A stretch of 64,000 bases of DNA from Platycnemis pennipes (Eukaryota; Arthropoda; Insecta; Odonata; Platycnemididae), in the NCBI GenBank assembly GCA_933228895.1, contig OW121852.1, forward strand, positions 110,149,544-110,213,543, given 5' to 3'. Position numbers and translations under genes: made by a program. Shown piece after piece: positions 12,796 to 24,135 of this stretch; position 1 is the first letter of the stretch, and each line of letters opens with the position of its first letter. The notes beneath the pieces were generated by a model that did not search any database, was not told where the DNA came from, and worked only from the letters and a program-made list of their open reading frames with translations.

Positions 12796-15700
12796 CTGTA
12801 AGCAATTCAAGAAATACCACCACTTGGATTGTGCTTCCACCAGATTCACACAAATGATTTTTCAATGCATGTTTTTAATTTCACATGATTCTCAAGATTA
12901 AGTCACTGAAACTTTTTGTGATACACCTGAAGCACATAATGTAATGGAAGACAACAAAAAATAATTGAAATGCAAAAAATATAGATCCTGAAAACATCAG
13001 ACCCTAAACCTCAATTAAATTACGCTAACAGGCTTCTTTTCAATCTTTTCTTTTCAATCTCCATGAAGAATGGCCAAAAATAAGGCATTTTAATGAAGTA
13101 CCATGGTGTAGTTAAACATCTTATCTATTTAACCCAATGGATATAGAACTCAAAAGGTGACTTGGCTCGCTGAGGACTACCTTCAAACCAAAGAGTTAAA
13201 ATAATATAAGACCCAGACAATGGATTCTTCCTTAGATGGAAAAAAACCTAGAGTAGTCTTGATGGTAAATACAATGAGAGCTTTTCAAATCACAATGGAA
13301 CAGTTATGTACACTATGGATTCAACCTATCCTTAAACATATGATACCAGTTCCCCCTTTGTTTCTTCATCATCTTCCTCACTTCCCCAATCCGACCCAAA
13401 TTTACTCTGCAAGTCCATCTCCTCACCAATTACAGAGGGGGCTGGACTGCGGAATTTTACTGAGAGGAGCCGTGCTGAAGTTCTTGGAGTAGGACCAATG
13501 CTTGGAGGGAGGAGAAGATGGCGTTGAGGCCTCGGGGCTTCATATGGGGATGGGGAACGTGAAACAATGACACGAGCATGGGACATAAGACTGGGGAGGA
13601 AACGCACGGGTATGCTGGGACCACAACGGTTATTCATGATGGACCACAGCATATTCATCAAGGGTATCCTGCTATCACCACGTCGATGGGCCCTTGCCAA
13701 AGCTTGAGCCATTCCTGAAGTACAAATATTATGCAGGGAAAAGGTGATAAGCCCAATACACTGACTGATTACCAACATCATCTTTAATAGCCTTCTGAAA
13801 TTTTCATGATCCAATTCATGCATAAACAGCACAAATGAATAACCTTTCTGAAGAACTAAAAGCATTCAAATACTCCCAGCTAGCATGGACCGATTGAGTT
13901 GATATTCTAAAGGAAATAATGCCATATCATTACAATGATATTGTTTCATATTCTATGTAGTCTGATACAAATGGAAAATATTGCCACTGACGATCAGTGG
14001 CTGGATCCTTTTGCAGAGGATCATTTCAGTCCTTTCAAAAAGAATCAAAACACTGGTTCTATGCAGGAGTGTGAATTTTGACATTACTAGCTATTGGGGA
14101 AGGCAGTAGCAGCTAATTTTCAGCATCAAGGATAAGAGCATTTCTCAACGACTTCCAAGGATAAAAAGATAAGAAGAAATCTAGTCCCAACATTAACCTA
14201 CTTCAATGGCTTTTACCACAGGAATATTTGCAACTGAAATACAATTAAAACATATAACCTTCATTCTTTTCTATATTAGAGTAATAGACCATAATGTCTA
14301 TTTAATTATGCTTGGAAGTCTAACCACTGAAATTCCTTCTATTTGAACAATTTCAATGAATAGAATGAACAGGATTGGCACATTTTCCATGGCAGATTAG
14401 AGAAACTTACTAAAGGAATTTAGGACTCAACATTTATATAAAGGCACTTGGTCTTTGAGACCACTACAAATGAGTAGATTATAGTATCTCTTTTACAACT
14501 CAAACTCCAGCAGAACAATACTCACAGTGGCTAAATAACCATGACACCAGATTGAGAGCTTATTTTTTATAAGGCAGCTACAACTAATAAATCATCTTCA
14601 AAAAGTCATCTGGTAAGGAACATTCAAGATTTTTAACCCAAGGAAAATAGCATTAAATACATTTACACATAGTGATGTACTATAATACTATGATTTTTCC
14701 TAATTCACAATTCTGTATGATGAAAAAATATGACCTTCATATTATCTTCACAACTTAAGTACAATATGTTCTCCAAGAATATGGATTTTAAGTGTACAAA
14801 AGCTTTTAATTTTGACAATACAAAAAAAAGCCCAAGATTGCAGCTTTGCAATACGATTTTATCAAAATTCATATTCAAAGAAAGATAAATATTTTATGAG
14901 CATTATTATGTATAATATAAAGTTACATATTTTAACACTACTTAGCTGTCTAATTCAACTAAAAATTATGATAATCAATAAATAACTTATTTCTACTTAC
15001 CAGTTAATCCTCTATATCCACAAAATCCTGATTCAAAAGTTTCTATTAGGTCCTGCTGGTACTTGAAAAAGTCATTTATTGCGACTCCTTTCACCTATAA
15101 CAAAAGAGGCATCCACATTCAACAGGAATACAAAGATTATATAGGATCATACATCACAATAAATAATACTAAAAATACCAACAACTAATACTAGCAAGAT
15201 AGGTTTCATGAATGAGTACCAACATCTCTTCAAATTACAAAATTACTGAAGCTAACGCTTATAAAACAAACATGGAAGCCATTTACACACATGGAAATAC
15301 AGATAAATCAAATCAGAGAGAGAGAATCCTCAACAGGAGAAATAATAGATTATCAACAGTAGATGACTTCATAATCATTTTAAACAATAACTACGATAAC
15401 TCCCCCACATTTAGACTTATGAAAACCATATGATTTTTAGTATCTCCTTTGTGGGATACAGTAACCAAGGCGATTTACTCTAATTACTAACTTTGAAACA
15501 GGTTTTTAAGAACTTAGGAGACAACTATTATTTCAACAAATTTTGTGACTATTTACATTTGTCCTCCATTAAAGTCACAATAACTACAACTCCTCTCTGG
15601 GACAACACTTAATTTATTTTTCAGTTGCCATGAATGTTTCAATATGAGGAATCAAAAGCATACTCCTTCCCTTCCAATGGTGAAGCAGTTACCAACCTTT

Positions 15701-16692
15701 GATGGCTGCAAAAACCTCCGAGGAATGCGTGACACCTCTTCATCACTCCCTCCATCATTTCCACAACTTCCAAATGGGAATGGACTTGGTGCACCTCGCT
15801 GAGACCCTGAGACTGACCCAGGACCACCACCTGCTGATCCTTGACTTGGAAGGGAAGCACCACTGGTAGGCCCCCCAAAACCAAGCCCAAACAGCATTTC
15901 CTCAGGGTCTGGTCTACGAGATTCCAGCAGGGAATCAATACTGGAGTGCGACGCAGGTGAATGTGTGTCTGACTGAAATGAACCCCCACCCGCTGAATCA
16001 GTCATCCCCTCTCCATCTCTTCTCCTGCCAGCAAATGCTTCCCTACGCTTTGCAGTTGCTGAGGACCCACCCCCAGAACGTTCCCTTCGAGAAGTCTGCG
16101 AAGCAGGAGTTGCAGTAGATGGTTCTGAAGATGGCTGACGGGGACTGCAATTTGGGACGAAAACAGAAAAGGGGTTATAGGATGAAAAGACCATCATGCA
16201 TTTTCATAATCTTGTATTGGCTGAGACAAACCAGCAGAATTGATAATTTTATCAATTGATACCCATTATCTTACACTTAAACCAAATTTCTGTATCTTTT
16301 CATACTTAATTTCCAAAAAGTAGCCATGATAGCAATAAAGCAATAACAGCAATATCCATAACGACAGCAAATGATTTTTTTGCTTTCTATACACCTCATG
16401 CTAATATTTTGCAAATCAACTCATATTATGTCACTCCAGATGGGTAGCCAATTACAGGTGAATTACAACTTTATTTTATGGTTTTACCTCAAATGTAATG
16501 GTACATAATGCTAGTTACTGCCAAGGAATACATTTATAATATTACAATTATGTATTGGTTTTTCATCACAGAATTTAAAAATATATCTTAACTTTTTATT
16601 TTTATTGTTACTAATTCTCATTAAACTTACCACATGACTTCATCAGGCACACAACCAGAGTAGAGATGACCAGCTAGAATGAATAAGCGATA
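12643..16692 (-). CDS. ITPRID/TESPA1-like protein, C-terminal five exons (partial)
   Basis: The join is 16692-16631, 16144-15697, 15094-15001, 13714-13347, 12795-12643. All four junctions keep one frame (phases 2, 0, 1, 0) and give 374 residues plus a TGA stop. Residues about 100-201 carry the signature of the KRAP IP3-receptor-binding domain: SLLESRRPDPEEMLFGLGFG, a Gly/Ser-rich insert, then SRIPRRFLQPSK joined to VKGVAINDFFKYQQ. In vertebrates this domain (ITPRID1/2, TESPA1) anchors IP3 receptors to actin or signalling complexes. An equivalent role here is inferred from family membership. The N-terminus is not in this part: the first exon starts in phase 0 without an initiator, so the model is 5'-partial. 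Introns are 486, 602, 1286 and 551 nt. The Ser/Pro/Arg-rich flanks look disordered. Confidence 0.8.
13347..13714 (-). CDS. ITPRID-like gene, fourth exon of the model
   Basis: The acceptor is TTTGTACTTCAG. The leading GA completes a Gly codon begun in the previous exon. It encodes MAQALARAHRRGDSRIPL, then a Pro/Ser/Arg-rich segment and an acidic end (GSEEDDEETKGEL). The donor chosen is CTG|GTATCA because it keeps phase 0 with the terminal exon. An alternative donor ATTG|GTGAGG lies upstream, and reading on without splicing would stop six residues later (V-S-Y-V-stop), so a shorter isoform is possible. Confidence 0.7.
15001..15094 (-). CDS. ITPRID-like gene, third exon (KRAP domain core)
   Basis: 94 nt between TTATAG and CTG|GTAAGTAG. 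It encodes 31 residues beginning VKGVAINDFFKYQQ and ending CGYRGLT, plus one base. The K-VKG segment directly continues the SRIPxRFL motif of the preceding exon, as in the ITPRID/TESPA1 family, where the motif is followed by a KGI-type turn and a hydrophobic helix. Too short to stand alone as an open frame. Confidence 0.85.
15697..16144 (-). CDS. ITPRID-like gene, second exon (KRAP domain)
   Basis: 448 nt, acceptor TTTTCGTCCCAAATTGCAG, donor TCAAAG|GTTGG (chosen because it gives K followed by VKG). It has a Ser/Thr/Arg-rich start (SQTSRRERSGGGSS) and a 14-3-3-like or kinase-target-rich stretch, then SSIDSLLESRRPDPEEMLFG, a Gly/Pro/Ser insert, an acidic GGSDEE and SRIPRRFLQPSK. The DPEE-LGFG and SRIPxRFL pair is the family hallmark. 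A second possible acceptor (CCATCTTCAG) lies 18 nt inside and would fit the outgoing phase of the exon at 24136. Confidence 0.88.
16631..16692 (-). CDS. ITPRID-like gene, first exon of the recovered model
   Basis: 62 nt with strong signals on both sides: acceptor CCTTATTATGCTTACAG and donor CATGTG|GTAAGT. Only frame 0 is open, reading YRLFILAGHLYSGCVPDEVM and leaving TG, which with T of the next exon gives Cys. The phase match to 16144 and the protein-like sequence support it. It needs an upstream exon ending in phase 0, which I have not found. Confidence 0.7.
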
Positions 16693-16945
16693 CTGTAAGC
16701 ATAATAAGGACATAAAAGTACATGGGTTCATAGCTCCCTCCAGTATAAGTGACAGCAAATAATATACTACTGGGGCTAGCAGCTTTTAACAAAGGACAAA
16801 ATCTAAGGTAACATTCAAATGGCATTCATCTTGCATATGAAGCAGGTTAATAAAGTGTTCAGTGTTCTATGCCATTAGACACAGGTTGAAATATGCCTAA
16901 GAGCTGCGATGCTCACATGTCATTTTGCTGTTTAACATTACTTAC

Positions 16946-17046
16946 ACTGTTAGCCGGTAAAAAGGCAATTTATCATAGCATCAACAGCCAGATGAGAGCA
17001 GGCTGCTTTCACTTGTTGCAACTATGAGACATCCATCAAAAGTCTC
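16946..17046 (-). other. Exon-like segment with stops in all frames (possible poison or decayed exon)
   Basis: A strong acceptor (ATTAGAATTTTCAG) and a strong donor (ACAGT|GTAAGTAA) bound 101 nt about 250 nt upstream of the 16692 exon. All three frames contain stops. One frame is protein-like for most of its length (QQVKAACSHLAVDAMINCLF, stop just before the donor). It may be an NMD-type cassette, an inactivated exon or chance. Confidence 0.35.
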
Positions 17047-17341
17047 CTGAAAATTCTAATATGCCCATGGACTACTAGTTATGTTCAATAAGCTACAGAT
17101 AAGATGTAAACCCTTTCAAATCTATGTTCGGCCTCATCTGACATGATTATTTTCCTGTTCCACTCCTATGTCGGGTGACGTTGGACACATTTTTCTCTGC
17201 TGTATTTGCAGCTTTGCCATTTGCACTTATTTCAGGATTTCCTCATACACTTATGATAGTCAAATAATGCAGTTTTAGACAAAATCATGGTGATTGTATT
17301 ATGCTTCCTCAATTAAAACATCTGTACAATCACAAATAACA

Positions 17342-19866
17342 ATTCCCAGGTAAAAATATTTGGTCTGTAACTAAACTGGAACAGGTCTGGAACCGGGGTG
17401 GAGCAAGAGGTCTGTATGTGGTCTGAAACTGGGAAGAAATTGAAACATGGCTCCAGACCAGTATGGTCTGTAACTGGTCTGGAACCAGGTTTTACAGTCT
17501 TGTCTGTAACTGGTCTGTGCCGCTTGAGCTGTTGCTCTGGAATTGGGCTGGATTTAGAGGGTTTATCTTTTCTGTAACTGGCCTGTTCTCTGAGGATCTA
17601 TCAGGTCAGGAGCTAATTTGTTCTAGTGACTAGCTGGTTTGTAATAAGTACTTAACCTGAGATGGGATAACTTGTTGACCAGTCAATCTCATTGATCTGG
17701 GTGGTTCAGCTCAGCCAATATGGAAAAGGAAACACCCTAAACAGATAAATCTGAGAAGAGGGCTAAGACTGATTTCCCGGGTAGGATTGTCAAGTTCTTA
17801 GGAAGGAAAGGAATGGTAATGAAAACGTACCTGGAGGCTTGAAAGGGTAAACGTAGCGCTTACGGAGATAAGCCTGAATGCTAATGAAATTCTTTACTAA
17901 TAATAATGCGCCAGGTAATAAAAATATTATTAATAATGCAAAATAGCAAAGTAAATATGATATAATCCACTTTCAAATATGCAGTTGAAATTGAATCGAA
18001 GATAATTTGGGAAACAATTATTAAATCTTAATAAACATTTAGAAATTCGTTACGGTAACATTTCACAACTATGGTTATATATTTTAGCATAGTTAGCAAA
18101 GGAAATTGATTTCACTATTCTGATTAGATATCCAAATATACTCGTTCCTAGCATAATTCCGAATAACATTCATTACGAAAGTTACACAACAAGAAGAAAG
18201 TAAATAATTTAAATTCTTTTGCATCTATTTACCTCTACATTTATTATCAGTCATTAATTATACATTTCAATGAGAAATCACGTTTATCTTGCATCCACTG
18301 GTGACACTGTTACTCAGAAACACATTCTTTGGTGTTTTATCTTCTCCTTAGCTCCTCCACATAATGGCATCTGAAAGCAGCACGATCAGAAGACTTAAAT
18401 ATTGCAATAACTACATCTCTTTCAATTCATTATTAAAAGCAGGAAGGAACTATTAATAGTTAATTTCAATTAATTTGAAGCCACTCCTCTCAATATGATT
18501 CAACGATCTTCCGTCAGGACATCGCACAAAAAGCATAAATTTGTATAAATATACAAAGCACACTTATGAAAGTTAACTGAACAAATGAACTCACCCTTGT
18601 CTCTTTCTGCACTAACAACGCACTAAGATGCACGATGCCATAAAAATCTCTTATCCGTAGTCCCGGAACCTTGCGAGAAGTACTAGTCATGTATGAAAAA
18701 AACGAAACTACTAAGCAAACAATTCCTAAGAGACGTGTGTATATTTTCAGTGATGCCATGAGCGAATATTCTCTGCTCAATAATATTAGATGAACACATA
18801 TTATCAGTATTCAGTTCAAAACATACCTCCTAGAGTGAGGATTTTCACATCACAAAATCTATCCGTTCTTTTTGCTTCGTCGTAGTTATCCGTCTAATTT
18901 AATCCTTTAATTTATCCTTGTAATTTGTTTCAAGTTACACAAGACTTAGCCCCCCCGATTCAAGTTTCTGGCTACATTCCTGGTGTAGATATGAACCATT
19001 ATCAACATATTGATTGTGCTTCAACACGCATGCACAACCTCATAATTGAAGAAATGGATAATAAAAATTAAGTAACTTGCTATGAAGCTTACAAATACCA
19101 AATTTATGAGAAAATTATAACTACTGCCCCAAACCCTATTTCAACCTAATTACTTAATTACTTCAGCTATCATTTAGAAAATATTTATTTTTACCTTGTG
19201 TTCTTTTTCCACTATGTTTACTAACTAGATGCTTTGTGATAAAGTACCTACTTCTAATATTTGAGAGTACATTTATGACACAGTCTTTTGTAATGCTATC
19301 CAAGTAAAGCAACTCTCCATAAGCCATAGTGATGGGTAGTGGGTACCCTTTAAACCATGTGCAATTCATCTATATGACAGCAAATATATAAATTGCAACT
19401 CTTCTAGAAAAAACTCATGTAACTTAAAAAGTGAATTCCTAATCCTATTAAGCATTAATGTCTAAAATATATTCTAATCATTGAACAGTTACAAATAAAT
19501 TTAAGATCAATTTTAGATCACTGAATAAAATATCAGAGCTCTGTGTCATGTTAGAATCCAGACCAGTTAAAATCCATAAAAAAATTCAGCACAGTTACAG
19601 AATAGATCCAGACCAGGTGCAGACCATCGAATATTGCAGTACAGTTACAGGCAATGGATCCAGAACAGTTACACACTATCGAATGTTACAGTGCAGTTAC
19701 AGGCCAGAATCCCATACCAGTTACAGACCATTTTCCTTTGCCTCTTTGAAATCCAGATCAGTCCAGTCCTGTTACAGACCACTTACAGAACAAAAATCAG
19801 CCTTTCAGACCAGTTGCAGGCCAGATCCAGATTAGTTACAGACCAAAAATTTTTACCTGGGAACCA
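17342..19866. mobile_element. Foldback-like element with long repetitive inverted arms
   Basis: The left end (TTCCCAGGTAAAAATATTTG) is mirrored at the right end (reverse: TTCCCAGGTAAAAATTTTTG). Each arm, about 260-320 bp (17342-17600 and 19548-19866), is built of many degenerate copies of a unit close to GGTCTGTAACTGGTCTGGAA, reversed between arms. The 1.9-kb centre shows no transposase. No clear target duplication was found. A minus-strand frame at 18780-18514 contains a signal-peptide-like start, but it is not supported otherwise. The element sits in an intron of the ITPRID-like gene. Confidence 0.7.
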
Positions 19867-20538
19867 TCCTGTTCCCACCCAAATTAAATAAGAACTAGTG
19901 AAAATGCAGGTAGTAGACAAACTGGATTGGAAAGGGTTTAATTATTATCAAGTTTAACAAGCTTAAAAATACTGCATTAGACTTTAATACATTAGCTGTA
20001 CTACTCATAAACTGTGACAGTAAAAAGGGACAAAATATGCAATTTCAACTATCAATAATGTACACACTTTTACAGCATGGGGATGGATTGAAATGCCATA
20101 ACACACTTTATTTTCAACTACTCAAACCCTAACTCTCCTTCCATTGACAAAACTCGGTCCTCATCCTTCTTTCTATGCATACACTATACGTAAAAGTGAA
20201 TGAATGGGTTAAATACACAATAGAAATAAATACATTTTACTCTGTATGGGAGGGTATTATAATCACTAAGAGGATTGAAAGTGAATAATAAACAGGGACC
20301 CCAGAAAGTTGGAGGTACTCCAGTAGCATGTGAAATATTGGGAAACAGATCATCATGTAGACAGTCTTTATGCTATAAAGGAGCCACTTAAGGATAATTG
20401 ATGAAATTTTCTTTAGTATTACGATATAATGGAGAATGAGCACAGTTAACATATGCTTAGCACTTGGGATCATTCTGACAAACCCACCTTTTAGATATGT
20501 GCTGCACCAAAAGTTTCTGATACCATTATAACTAGTTT

Positions 20539-20672
20539 GAGAGTAAAATCAAATAAACTTTGTTATTCCGCACTGTTCATTGGGTACAGCCTGACCAGTT
20601 TCAACACTTCTGTATCATTATCAAGGGACAATAAACAGTGCGGAATAACAAAGTTTATTTGTTTTTACTCTC
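20539..20672. mobile_element. Inverted-repeat element with TTTATT/TTCCGCACTGTT arms
   Basis: Arms of 39 bases (20539-20577 and 20634-20672) are nearly perfect inverted copies (GAGAGTAAAA, CAAATAAACTTTG, TTATTCCGCACTGTT). The interior, read on the minus strand, holds TTGATAATGATACAG...GTGTTGAAACTGGTC. This TGATGAT-type and GAAAC pairing is seen in many invertebrate inverted-repeat or Penelope-type termini. A similar architecture occurs at 34283-34520. Confidence 0.6.
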
Positions 20673-21321
20673 CAACACACACTTCCACACCATAAGCTCG
20701 CAAAACATAGAATATATTATAAATAATGCCTGATTAAGATCCTTAGAGGCTCTAAGAGCTTGTTCAACTTAGTTCCCATTTTATGTCCTTCAAGACAAAC
20801 TACATTAAACCAAATGCAATACTTCGAAATTTAACAAAGGTACTAAAAGATGTAAAAGAATTATTATTTCTGTTTACATTCACTTCATTTATAGCTGAAA
20901 AGTTTTCAAATTACTGTGGTATCCCCCCTTCCCTTGATGCCTTAAACATTTATGTACTATTTTTATTTATGGCTAATCTAGTCCTGATTACAACAACAGA
21001 TCATCCAGCATGTTGGCAATGGGGTAAGATGCATATTCAGGGGTTTAACACTAGAAAGGCTGTATTTTCCCCATACCTAAAAGTGCCAGCGGCGGTCATT
21101 TTGACCGCTAGGTGTTTTCTCTTGTTTTCGAGGTGTATATGAAAGAATTTACGCATATATTCATTTTTGAAGTGATCTCGTATTATTATCAAATAATGTT
21201 TACATTTTTTAAAAGTAATAAATAATATTTAAAAACATTTTATTTTTTTTCGTTTTTATACATACTTCGGAATTCAACGATATATCATCAATTGTGCAAT
21301 ACAAGATATAGATAGTGGTTG

Positions 21322-21562
21322 GCAAGGGCCTAGCCACGTTGACACACCGGTTCCCGTGAGATCACCGAAGTTAAGCAACGCTGGGCCCGGACAGGGGTTG
21401 GATGGGTAACCCTCCTCCATACTTCTACCGCGGTGCTCTTGTCCCCTGTCTGCAAGTGGCGGGCAGGTTAAATGTGGGTTGGCACAATGGATCTAAAGAG
21501 GTCTAAGTGCCAGGGGGGCTCCAGAAGGCCCCCGCCCACCCCTCCAATTTATTATTTTTTTT
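21322..21562 (+). repeat. 5S rRNA-derived SINE, copy 1
   Basis: 241 bp with a perfect 13-bp target duplication TAGATAGTGGTTG (21309-21321 and 21563-21575). The first ~100 bases resemble 5S rRNA: GCCTAGCCACGTTGACACAC, GGTTCCCGTGAGATCACCGA, AGTTAAGCAACG (A box) and GGTTGGATGGGTAACC (C box), i.e. the whole type I internal pol III promoter. An unrelated body follows (GCGGGCAGGTTAAATGTGGG, GGGGGGCTCCAGAAGGC), then an A/T-rich tail ending in a T run. This is the SINE3 architecture. The perfect duplication suggests a fairly recent insertion. Confidence 0.9.
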
Positions 21563-21899
21563 TAGATAGTGGTTGTTTAGTGCATAAATATTATGTTGAG
21601 TAACTATATACCCTGCATTTACTATCATGAATTGTTTATAAGGTAAGGTAAGTAGCATCATTAAACCATGCATATAGCAATGGAATAACAGTTCTACCAT
21701 GCTAAACTTTTTTCTTCATGACAGAGAACATATGTAATAAGTTTTTCACTTCTTGATGTCCATTTTCCACTCCTTTATTTTTGGTATCTTGAACATTTTT
21801 CCATAGTTTTGTTTCATTTGCATTTTTGTACCTGACACTGATGTCTTTTTCTGATTTTTGGACCTGAAATGACATGTTCTGGACCTGACTGTGACTTGA

Positions 21900-23300
21900 T
21901 ATACTCGCTACGTAGTTCTTCAGCTAACGTCAAAATAACTTTGGGGCGGCTGATGCTTTGTATATCACCCATGCATTAATGACAGTTAAATCTAGGATAT
22001 TGTATAAAATTTGCAGAGGCCATAGGTGAGATCCAACACACGTAGTGTTATTTCTTGCCATTTGGTCCAGTATATCTAATCCATATTTTGTGGAATTGTA
22101 GAAACTGAATGACTTTGGTAATCTTTTTTCTGTATTATCTATTTCAATGCAGGGATGCATGATACTCAGCACCAATACATTTCTGTTTTTTTTACTTTGG
22201 TAGACTTATACTGTAATGTCTTCACATTATATGACTGTGGTATCGTGCAACTTAGCCTTTGACGCCCAAACTTCTTCAGGGACTCCAAGTCTCGTTCTAT
22301 CCATTGTGCCAGCAATGCTAATGCTATTTTCATTTAGTTTTCTCAACAAATGCAGTTACGAGAAAAAATTATGTCGTGACATTTTGTCCTGAATTTAGGT
22401 ATGGATGGGGTCAAGGGCCTAGCCACGTTGACACACTGGTTCCCGTGAGATCACCAAAGTTAAGCAATGTTGGGCCCGGACAAAGGTTGATGGATTACCC
22501 TCCTCCATACCTCTACCGCGGTGCTCTTGTCCCCTGTCTGCAAGTGGCGGCCAGGTTAAATATGGGTTGGCAGGTCTAAGGGGTCTAAGTGCCAGGGGGG
22601 CTCCAGAAGGCCCTCACCCACCCCTTCAATTTACATTTAGATACGGACGTAATAAGCATAACACAGCATTTTCAGGGAGACTTTCGTAGGGTGGATGCAT
22701 CTCATCTTTCCCCAGATACGGAAACCCATTGCAGAAATATTTGGAATTTACAACTTCTAACACCCAGAACTTGGTTCCAAATTTGTCTGCTTTATTTGCC
22801 ATGTACTGAGTGAATCTACACCTAGCTTTAGTTGAAAAAGGCTGCTATTCCAAGGATAGGTATTCACTAGGATTTATAGCAGGCTATACAGTTGCCCACA
22901 AAACTGTTCCATATTTTGGAAATCAATGCAACTTTATGTATACTGAGACACTGAGAACTTATCCTCCGAACATCAAAACATAGGTACCGCATGCGCTTGC
23001 AAAATGTTTCGTGGCATCGTCTGAGGGAAATAATGCTGGCCCCCAATCACTAGACCATTACATATCATAATCTAACGAACCACAACCATATGCTCCTCGT
23101 GCATACATTAGGGCAATAATAGCTTCAATTTCTTCAACAGTTGTGGTCCAATTTCCCCCACCCAAATGCACTCCTTCTGCTTCAGTGCATATTTTGATAT
23201 GCCGGTGCAAACGAAAATAAATGCCATGTGCTAGATAAATAATCTTTAGACACACTGTGTTTTTGGCTTTAGGTGATGGTCCCGGATTTTTTTTCAAAAT
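21900..23300 (-). pseudogene. piggyBac transposase, inactivated
   Basis: The remnants read in order on the minus strand. At 23297-23058 is the N-terminal part (GNWTTTVEEIEAIIAL). At about 22835-22690 is QYMANKADKFGTKFWVLEVV followed by FCNGFPYLGKDE, the start of the DDE core. At about 22380-22180 are broken pieces, and at 22175-21930 is FYNSTKYGLDILDQMARNN followed by LWPLQILYNILDLTVINAW, the highly conserved C-terminal core. Several stops and frameshifts and a SINE insertion at 22408-22635 interrupt the frame. Where relatives carry the first catalytic Asp, this copy appears to have Val. It is not functional. Confidence 0.85.
22408..22635 (+). repeat. 5S rRNA-derived SINE, copy 2
   Basis: Same family and orientation as the copy at 21322, 85-90% alike by eye, inserted in the piggyBac transposase coding remnant. 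The target duplication is imperfect (22394-22407 TTTAGGTATGGATG, 22636-22649 TTTAGATACGGACG), implying an older insertion. The 5S head is intact apart from changes in the C box (GGTTGATGGATTACC). Confidence 0.88.
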
Positions 23301-24135
23301 ATTTTGAAGTTGTTACGTTGTAAAACCGAGTCGCCGGGACATGTCTTTTGTCTTAGAAGCACTACTCCTACGCAAAGTGCGGTCATAGCTTGACTGACCC
23401 TGTAGGGATAAAAAAGGGACGAAGAGGGTGGTGTAAAACAGCACACCTTGCATCCCTTGGGATAAAGGAGAACTGTGTGCGTGTATCCTTAAGGTTTTTG
23501 ATATATCTGTTGAGACAATTCTGAGAAAGTCTATGAAATATTCCTGTGATATAATTGCACAATTATAAATACAAAAGAAATTTCTCAGGAATCATGTACA
23601 AAAACTTATGGAATTCAATTCGTTCACGTGACTACTACTTTCAAAGCAGAAAAAAATCTTATTTGAAAGATAAAAAATTATAAGATGAAAATTTAAGAAA
23701 CCGGTCAAAATGACCGCTCTGGCGCTTTTAGGTATATCAATGAATGTTGCAAAAATTAACTAGCCAAAAATAATTATTTTTGGCATTTGAATGTTAGATA
23801 TAACATTAAAAGTAACGAAACATCAACAATTTTTATTCATTGTGAAAAAAACTGTGACCATTTAAAATTCAAAAATGGTCAAAATGGCACTTCTGGTGTT
23901 AAGTGGCATATTCACCCAAACATAAGTGAGCTCACATGAGCTGTTTATGTTTACCTGATTTTATGATATGGTACAGAACATACCATATGAGAGGTTTGAT
24001 CTCAAGCAATGCTATGCTTGCCATTATAGCTTTAACACAAAGGAAATTAAGAACGGAACTAAAGACTAAAATCTTCTGCAAGTTCAATACCATGAGGATG
24101 CTGCTATGATAGCATCATGGCCTGTATTTCCATAC

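Larger units (their letters stand above)
21045..23902 (-). mobile_element. piggyBac-superfamily transposon, nested with SINEs
   Basis: TTAA at 21045-21048 and 23899-23902 flanks inverted ends CACTAGAAAGGC and (reversed) CACCAGAAGTGCC. Subterminal inverted blocks with GGTCATTTTGACC lie at about 21095-21110 and 23703-23720. The TTAA target, end sequence and encoded transposase remnants all fit piggyBac. Removing the two 5S-derived SINEs and their duplications leaves about 2.35 kb, the normal length for the superfamily. Confidence 0.88.

Noticed and set aside
15639..15989. 116-codon minus-strand frame overlapping the KRAP exon
   Set aside because: It is an out-of-frame shadow of the exon at 16144-15697, whose frame has the family motif.
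18514..18780. Minus-strand frame with a signal-peptide-like start and a GTGAGT donor
   Set aside because: It lies inside the foldback-like element, its outgoing phase does not fit any recovered exon, and it has no recognised similarity.
21322..22635. Functional 5S rRNA genes
   Set aside because: Only the first ~100 bases resemble 5S. The bodies are unrelated and flanked by target duplications, so they are SINEs.
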